The notes beneath the pieces are model-generated. The model was given only the letters and a program-made list of their open reading frames with translations, did not search any database and had not been told where the DNA came from. From the NCBI RefSeq assembly GCF_035046485.1, contig NC_085137.1, positions 345,330,505 through 345,394,504 of the forward strand: a stretch of 64,000 nt of DNA, written 5' to 3'. A program made the translations under genes and the position numbers. Positions 58,049-64,000 of this stretch are shown here, one piece after another (position 1 is the stretch's first letter; every line of letters begins with the position of its first letter). The DNA comes from Aedes albopictus. Taxonomy: Eukaryota > Arthropoda > Insecta > Diptera > Culicidae.

Positions 58049-59585
58049 GTTATATGACATTATCTCGCATCGCATCACCCCATATGACCCATTAGCCCGA
58101 AATCAATTTCTCTGATTATATCATTTCCCCAAATAAAAAGCAAGGTCCTGAGATGAACTAACATTGTTAAACTTTGTTGCAACATCACTCGAAAGAAAAC
58201 CCTATTTAGTTTATTTTAAATTGTGAATTTTGACTTCAGTTAATTTTTTACATAAATATCCCTAGAAACTTCTGGACAAATTTCTGGCGGAATCCCTGAA
58301 GAAATTCCCAGAGGAGACCCTGGTGGAATTCGAGGAGAAATCCCTTGAGGAGTTCTTGGAGGAATCCCTGTCGAAATTTCTGTAGAAGACACATTCTACC
58401 GTGACGTTACAACGTTTTGACGCCTTTTTGGTCAGATTTTCCACTATAAGCTAAGTTTCGTGTTGTCAAGTAGAGAGCTCAAGTAAAATTCTCTCTTTTT
58501 CCGCAAGTAATTTTGACAACTGATCCAGTATGGGGAGAAACGTTACTTTTCCTTACGGAACAATTTTTCCGCAAGGAAAAGTGACAGCTCCATTTGATTC
58601 GCACGGGAGGCGTTATGAGTGTTACACTTTTATCCTTACTTGCCATCTGCGAACCGCTCAAGTAATTTTGAAGCGGAATCATTACTTGACCATTACTTGT
58701 CCTATCTTTTTGCACAGTACGTACGAAGTGGAAACTAGCCAATAACTTGTAAATTCGACCGTAAACCGGAATCCGAATATGCAAAAATATTTGAGGGTTT
58801 ACGGTAGAACTTACGAGTTATAGTGAAAAATCTGACCAAAAAGGCGTGAAAACGTTGTAACGTCACGGTAGAATGGGTCAGGAATACCTGGATAATTTTC
58901 TGGATGAATCATTTGAGAAATTCCTGAAAGAATTCATGGAGGAATTTTTGGATGCATTCCTGGTATAAATCCTGGAGAAAATATAGAAGCATTTTGGGAG
59001 GGATCGCTGGAAGAATTTACGGAGTAATCCCTGACAACATACTGGAATAATCCTTGGAGGCATTCCTGGAGGAACGCCTGAAGAAATTCCTGGAGGAGCC
59101 ACTGGAGGAATCACATTTCCTGGGGAAATGCTTGGATGAATTCTTGGAGAAATCCCTGGAAGAATTTATGGAGCGATCTCTGGATGAATTCCTGAGAAAT
59201 TCCAGGGGCATTCTCTAGAGGAATCCTGGGAGGAATCCCTCGAGAAAATTCTGATGAAATCCCCCTAGATATTCCTAGAGAAATTTCAGGGAGAATTCCT
59301 CGAGATTTTCCAAAGGAATCGCTGGAAAAATGCATGAAGGAGGAATCTTTAGAGGTATTCCCCGAGAAATTCCTGAAGGAATGCATGGAAAAATTCCTGG
59401 AGGAATGAAGAAATTCATAGAGGAATCTCTAGAGGAATCTTTGGAGGAATTCCAGGCGAAAACCCTGGGGAATCTCTAGAGAAATCCCTGGAGGAGTTCG
59501 TGCAGAAATCTCTGGAGGAGAAATTCCAGGATGCATTTCTGAAGGAATTCCTGGAAAAAATGCTGGAAGAATTTCTGAAGGAGTC
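58049..59585 (+). repeat. Duplicated segment, copy B
   Basis: Homologous to copy A at 52632-54710. It lacks the 791-bp element but its foldback (58388-58879) carries a 292-bp MITE. Removing the private insertions leaves ~1.24-1.29 kb in each copy. Confidence 0.8.
58450..58741. mobile_element. 292-bp MITE present only in copy B
   Basis: Inserted in ACTATAA of the foldback loop; ATAA is repeated at both edges (58446-58449, 58742-58745). Ends GCTAAGTTTC and GAAACTAGCC are loosely inverted. Contains internal inverted GGAAAAGT phrases near 58545 and 58575. Confidence 0.75.
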
Positions 59586-62420
59586 CCTGGAGGTATTCCT
59601 GGAAGAATTTCTGAAGGAATCCTTAGAGGATTTCCTGCTGTAGACATTTCTGAAAGAATTCCTGGAGAACTACTTGGAAAAGTTCCTGAAGGAAGTCCTG
59701 AAGGAATACTTGGAGGAATTCCTGGAGGAGTCCATGCAGAAATTCCTGGTTAAAATCATAGAGAATTTTTTTTTTTATTAATTAATGACACTTTACACTA
59801 AAAAGTGCATTCGTGTCACATAGAGAAATGCATGGCGGAATGCCTGGAGGAATTCCTGGAGGAATTCCTCTGCAGCAATTTCTGTAGGTATTTCTGTATA
59901 AATTCCTAGAGGAATCTCTGGAGGAATTCCTGAATTAATTCCGGGAGGAAGAGTGCTGAGAAATTCCTCCGGGAATTCAATTGAGGATTCCTCTAGAAAT
60001 TCTTCTCTGGGGATAATTTCAGGAATTCCTCCGGAGATTTCTCCTGAAATTCCTTCAGGAAATTACAGGGGATTCCAACAGCAATTCTACCGTGGATTTT
60101 TCCAGGAATTCCACCAGGGATAACTCCGGCAAATACCACAGGGGATTTTTTCCAGGAACTCCCATCGAAGATCCCCCAGGGGTTCCCATCAAGGATTCCT
60201 ACAAAAAAATACTTAGGAGATTTCTCCAGAGATTCCTCCGAGAATTGCTATAGCAGTTCCATCAGGGACCCCTCCTGGAATTCCACTGGATATTCCTCCA
60301 GGAGTTTCGCTGGAATACCAGCAGGAATTCTGCCCTGGGATTCCTCCAAAGATTCCTTCTGGAATTCCTCGGAATTTCTGCAGGAATTCCGCCAAAGATT
60401 TTAACTGGAATTCTTTTGGAAATTTCAACAGGAATTCCCGACGAGGATTCTTTTAGGAATTCCTCTGGGTATTCCTCCAGCAAATTTTTCAGGAATCCTC
60501 CTAGGAATTCCTCCGAGGATTCTTTAAGAAATTTTACAGGGAATTCCAACAGCAATTTTATCAGGGATTTCAACAGCAATTCTACCGGGTATTCCTCCGG
60601 GAAATCCCACCGGAGATTCCTTCAGGAATTCTCATCGAGGTTGCTACCGGAAATCCCTCCAGGAATTTGTTCGGGAATTCCACCAGGAATTCTTCCGAGG
60701 ATTCCTCCAAGAATTCCTACCGAGGATTCCTGTAGTTATTTATCCGGGAATTCCACCAGGAATACTTCTTAGAATTTCTCCAAGAATTCCTACCGGAAAT
60801 TCCCCAGCGGATTTTCCCAGGAACTCTCACCGGGGATTTCTCCAGGAATTTCTACCGGGTATTATTTCTCCAGGAATTCCCACAGGGGATTTCTCCAGGA
60901 ATTTCCACAGGGGATTTCTCCAGGAATTTCCACAGGGGATTTCTCCAGGAATTCCCAGCGGAGATTCCTCCAGGAATTCCTCCGGGTATTATTCCTCCAG
61001 GAATTCCTCCGGGAATTTCTACAGCAATTCTTCGGAGGATTCTTCCAGGAATTTCTTAGGGGATTTTTTCAGAGATTCCTCCCGGAATTTCTTCCGGGAT
61101 TCTTCTTTGATTTCCATCGGGGATCCTCCCCAAGAATTCCTACCAGGAATTGCTCTAGGAACTCTTGCAGGAACTCCCACCAAAGAGTTCTCCAGGAAAT
61201 ACTACTGGGTGGAGAATTCCTCCAAAAAAAATTATTATTTATCTGTATTAACGAGATTTTAGCCCTAGGCTTCCAAAGGAAGAACTCACATTTTGCGAGT
61301 TTGGCGGGAGTGGGATTCGATCCCAGGTCCTCGGCGTGATAGTCAAGTGTTCTAACCATCACACCAGGTCCACTCCCCCCCCTCCAAAAATTCCGCCAGG
61401 GATTCCCCATAAAATCTTCCGGGAATTTCTCCAGTAATTCCGTCAGGGATTCCTCCGGGGATTCCTTCTGGAATTCCTCCGGTAATTTCTCTAGGAATTC
61501 CTCCCAGGGTTCCTCCTGTATTTTTTTCGGGGAATCTCCCAGGCAGGAATTCCTCTGAAGATTCCTCCAGGAAGTCCTTTAGGGATTCATTCAGGAATTC
61601 CATCGGAGATTTTTCCAACAATTGATTCGGGGATCCTTCAAAGAATACCCAGCGGGAATTCTTCCAGGAATTCTCGCCGAAGATTTCCTCCGGAGATTCC
61701 TCCAGAGATTCCAGCTAGCATTCCTCCGGTGATTAATCCAGGAATACTTCCGGGGATTCCACCAGGAATTCCTTCGGCATTTTCTGCATCAATTCCTCTT
61801 GGAATGTATCCCCTAGGAATTTCTGGAGTTATCTCCAGAGAAATGTCTGGAAAAAATCCCCGGAAAGATTCCTGGAGAAATTTTTGGAGAAAATCCAGAA
61901 AGAGAATTTCTGGAAGATTTCCAAGAAAAAACCCTGAAGAAATTCCGTGAAAAATCCCCGGTGGGTATTCCTGGTGAAAAGTCCATGAAACTCCTGGAGG
62001 AGTCGCTGAAGGGAGCTACTAGAGGATTCCCCTGAGGGAGTTACTAGTAGAATCGGTGGGAATTCCTGGTAGAATCTGTGTTGAGATAACTGAAGGAATC
62101 TCAGGAGGAGTTCCTGGAAGAATTCTCGAAGGCTGTCCTAAAAGAATCCCCGGAGGGATTCCTGGAGGAATCTCCGGGAGAGTTCCTGAAGGAATTGCTA
62201 GAGGAATCCATAGATAAATTCCTGAAGGAACAAGTGAAGGAATCCTCGGAGAAATTTCTGGAGGAATCCACAAAGGAAACTTCTGAGGAATCCCCGGAGG
62301 TATTCCTGAAAGAACCTTCGGAGGAATTCCTGGAGGAATCCCCGGAGGAGTTCCTGGAGGAGATCCTGGAGGAATTCCCGGAGGCATCCCCGAAGGAATT
62401 CCTACAGGAATAAGAGGATT
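58880..62420. repeat. GGAATTCC-type array, largest block
   Basis: Purine-rich from 58880 to about 59960, pyrimidine-rich from 59960 to about 61820, then purine-rich again to 62411. Interrupted by a LINE-tail-like stretch at 59765-59825 and the SINE at 61235-61385. Units are 12 bases with GGAATTCC, GGAATCCC and GGATTCCT variants. Confidence 0.85.
61235..61385 (-). mobile_element. tRNA-derived SINE, minus strand
   Basis: Reading on the - strand: GTGGACCTGGTGTGATGGTT (A-box region), TAGAACACTTGACTATCACG, and a B box GGGATCGAATCCC (61324-61312), ending in an AT-rich tail near 61240. Inserted in the 12-mer array. Confidence 0.75.
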
Positions 62421-62482
62421 TCTGGTTTCATCCCAACATTACCCTTTCCCATAGCACACCCAATCCCAAAAAGAATACCTAC

Positions 62483-62612
62483 CTTTAAAACTCCTATTGT
62501 GGGCAATGATCCTGCACAGTTTCTTCATTTCGCTGTCCGGATGAGAAGATGTTGATCCTGCTTTGACCGCACCATTGATGGACGACGAACTGCTCACGGT
62601 ATGAATCTGCAT
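62483..62612 (-). CDS. Iml1: Iml1 exon 1 (start codon)
   Basis: ATG at 62612-62610 in context GTCAAGATGC. Encodes MQIHTVSSSSSINGAVKAGS, TSSHPDSEMK and KLCRIIAHNRSFK, then one base G that joins AT of exon 2 to give Asp (SFKDEDLLLNP), aligning with the KLVIHKKGF start of the vertebrate protein. Donor AAAG/GTAGGT. The Ser-rich head is insect-specific and its start is the first in-frame ATG seen. Confidence 0.9.
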
Positions 62613-63350
62613 CTTGACGACGACCGACGGACAACGACGCGAGAAGGCAAAAGCAAAATGATTGAAATTCGGTCCGGTGGTTTTCTTGCTGTCTGGCTGA
62701 TATGCGATGTCTTTTTTTTTTCTTTTTGGTTCGGTGAATATCAGCGCCTCATTATCACGTTACGGTTTTGTTATCACGCAAGCTGTGCGTTTTTATTGAT
62801 TCAGAGTGTTAGCAAGTATAGCAGCCGAAGCCAAGTGTTTGGCCTGTGCTAACATTTCCCGAGGAAGGAAGGCTAGTTTATTTTATTTTATTTTTTTTGT
62901 TTTCTTTTCTACAACCACACGACACGACGAATAGGTTAACGAAGCATACAATTAAATTACTTTATCACTAAATTTTAGCAAAAAATTACAATTTTTGTGA
63001 AAGTTGCAAAGTATTTACGCGCTAGCACTGAACTGATGACGTTGTTGTTGGTTTTCGGATTCGGAGTTTGACAGTAATCAGCTGTTGTATGCAGATGGTT
63101 GTAGTGGTGGGCTAATTTCGTTGCAGAGTGCGTTGCGGAGAAGATTTCACCAACACATCGAAAATAGTAAACAAAACACACGAAAAGAAACGGGCGGACT
63201 GCAGTCCGTGCATGGAATCTTCATTGGTGTTAATGAAATAACTATGTGATCCCGCTGATGGCATTTGTGATTGTGACACATAATGTGTTTGTTTACGGTT
63301 GCAGGGGTGCGTTGAAATACCGTAAAGTACAAACAAGCAAAACACGATAA
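62613..63350 (-). promoter_or_regulatory. Presumed Iml1 5' UTR and promoter
   Basis: Low-repeat DNA upstream of the start. Two adjacent insect initiator motifs TCAGT read on the - strand at 63036-63032 and 63031-63027 (TCAGTTCAGT); no TATA box stands out. The start site is a guess. Confidence 0.3.
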
Positions 63351-63359
63351 TTAAAGTCT

Positions 63360-64000
63360 AACATATTTCTTTATTAATTGGGTTTTTAAAAATATCCACA
63401 TTTTTTACGAATCTCCCAAAAACTACATATTACCCTGAAATATATTTTAAATGCATTTAAAGTTCGAGTTGGGATTTCTTTTTCATCCTTTTCATCCAGA
63501 CTTCTTCCTGATACAGACGTGGAGAAGCAGAGGTGATCTCGGTCTCTAGAAAACAACGCACGCCATACCAACATCCCTTCCCTTCTTCGGTCGTTATTGA
63601 CCTAATAAAGTTTGGAATTCTCGAAAGCGCAGATTGAGAACGTTAGTCCCGTCGATTGTTCTACTCAATCACGGGATAGCAACAAATTGCACAGTCATCT
63701 ATGCTCATGCTCATTTCCAATAGTATATAGGGTAACGGTTGAATTTTGGACCCCCAGAGGACATTAGTTTGAATTTAAGTCGAAATCAAACAGATTCAGA
63801 GGGTATTCTTACATAATGATGATGTTAATATGTTCGTAAAAGCCTCCACTGTCCTTTGAAAATACCCACAAGGTCATTTCTGGATGAAAATTTGATGAAA
63901 ATAACTGATTTTTGAAGCACCAGTTTTCACTGTTTTGGACACCCTAATATATTTTGGACCCTCTTCAGTGTATATTTTGGACACGCGGTGTTTAAACTCG
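63360..64000. other. Upstream flank, no gene recognised
   Basis: From ~63735 the phrase ATTTTGGACC(C) repeats (63745, 63950, 63970), suggesting one end of a mobile element continuing past the window. Confidence 0.35.

Larger units (their letters stand above)
52490..62482. other. Iml1 intron 1 (10 kb)
   Basis: Filled almost wholly by repeats: duplicated 1.25-kb segment, foldbacks, 1.4-kb MITE, tRNA-like copies and GGAATTCC array. No further exon candidate seen. 54705-55080 holds no recognised feature. Confidence 0.6.
29056..62612 (-). other. Iml1: Iml1/DEPDC5 gene, whole coding span (GATOR1 subunit)
   Basis: Twelve exons on the - strand join in phase to 4857 nt, i.e. 1618 residues, very close to human DEPDC5 (~1600). 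With Nprl2 and Nprl3 this protein forms GATOR1, the GTPase-activating complex for RagA at the lysosome, which shuts off TORC1 in amino-acid starvation. Order in the protein: Iml1 N-terminal region and SABA-type domain (about 45-330), a middle region with VVITPGVGVFEVDR, LTSNRRRWTHIFPK at ~615-628, VDWKSLTIPACLP at ~743-755, RYRPRHPYPP at ~882, WNYMDQYIC near 925, a variable linker (~1000-1150), DEP domain (~1180-1260) and C-terminal domain (~1270-1618). Introns are canonical GT-AG by eye, several with weak donors. The assignment rests on many family blocks and on perfect phase continuity. Confidence 0.95.

Overview
This looks like a window of a mosquito nuclear genome, most likely a culicine such as Aedes. 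Protein-coding exons are short islands, introns run to about 10 kb, and most of the DNA is mobile-element debris: foldback elements, MITEs, tRNA-derived SINEs, RTE and Jockey-type non-LTR fragments, and arrays of a degenerate GGAATTCC-containing 12-mer. The species call is an inference from genome style and repeat flavour; no database was searched.

Two host loci can be supported. On the + strand, two 3'-terminal coding exons lie at 191-1635 and 18943-20006. The first opens with residues matching the C-terminal end of NKAIN (Na,K-ATPase beta-subunit-interacting) membrane proteins. The second enters in the same splice phase, so the two are probably alternative C-termini of one NKAIN gene whose transmembrane exons lie upstream of the window. 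On the - strand, the complete coding region of Iml1/DEPDC5, the GATOR1 subunit that restrains TORC1 when amino acids are scarce, runs from 62612 down to 29056. Twelve exons join in phase into a 1618-codon protein with the N-terminal Iml1 region, the DEP domain and the C-terminal domain. A further 84-nt in-frame candidate cassette exon lies at 32746-32829. The two loci are convergent.

Layout: 1-2.05 kb, NKAIN exon A and 3' UTR. 2.05-10.1 kb, non-coding DNA with a broken RNase H retroelement that carries two foldback insertions. 10.1-15.5 kb, a Tc1-like end, a 3.8-kb Tigger-like element and a foldback. 15.6-18.5 kb, a GGAATTCC array, a hairpin and a SINE. 18.9-20.0 kb, NKAIN exon B. 20.5-28.3 kb, hAT-like and Tc1-like foldbacks and a Jockey-type fragment. 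29.0-32.2 kb, 3' exons of Iml1. 32.7-38.7 kb, candidate cassette exon, an RTE retrotransposon split by a 2.9-kb foldback, and a short exon. 39.4-40.8 kb, four exons, one intron of which holds a perfect 201-bp palindrome. 40.8-50.2 kb, an intron with hAT-like foldbacks nested one inside the other. 50.3-52.5 kb, three exons including the largest. 52.5-62.5 kb, intron 1, with a duplicated 1.25-kb segment and about 5 kb of GGAATTCC array. 62.5-64 kb, first coding exon and presumed promoter.

I found no new enzymatic or defence system. The most unusual content is structural: near-perfect palindromes, nested foldbacks with diagnostic target-site duplications, an apparent GC-rich cargo between Tc1-like ends, and the strand-flipping 12-mer arrays.
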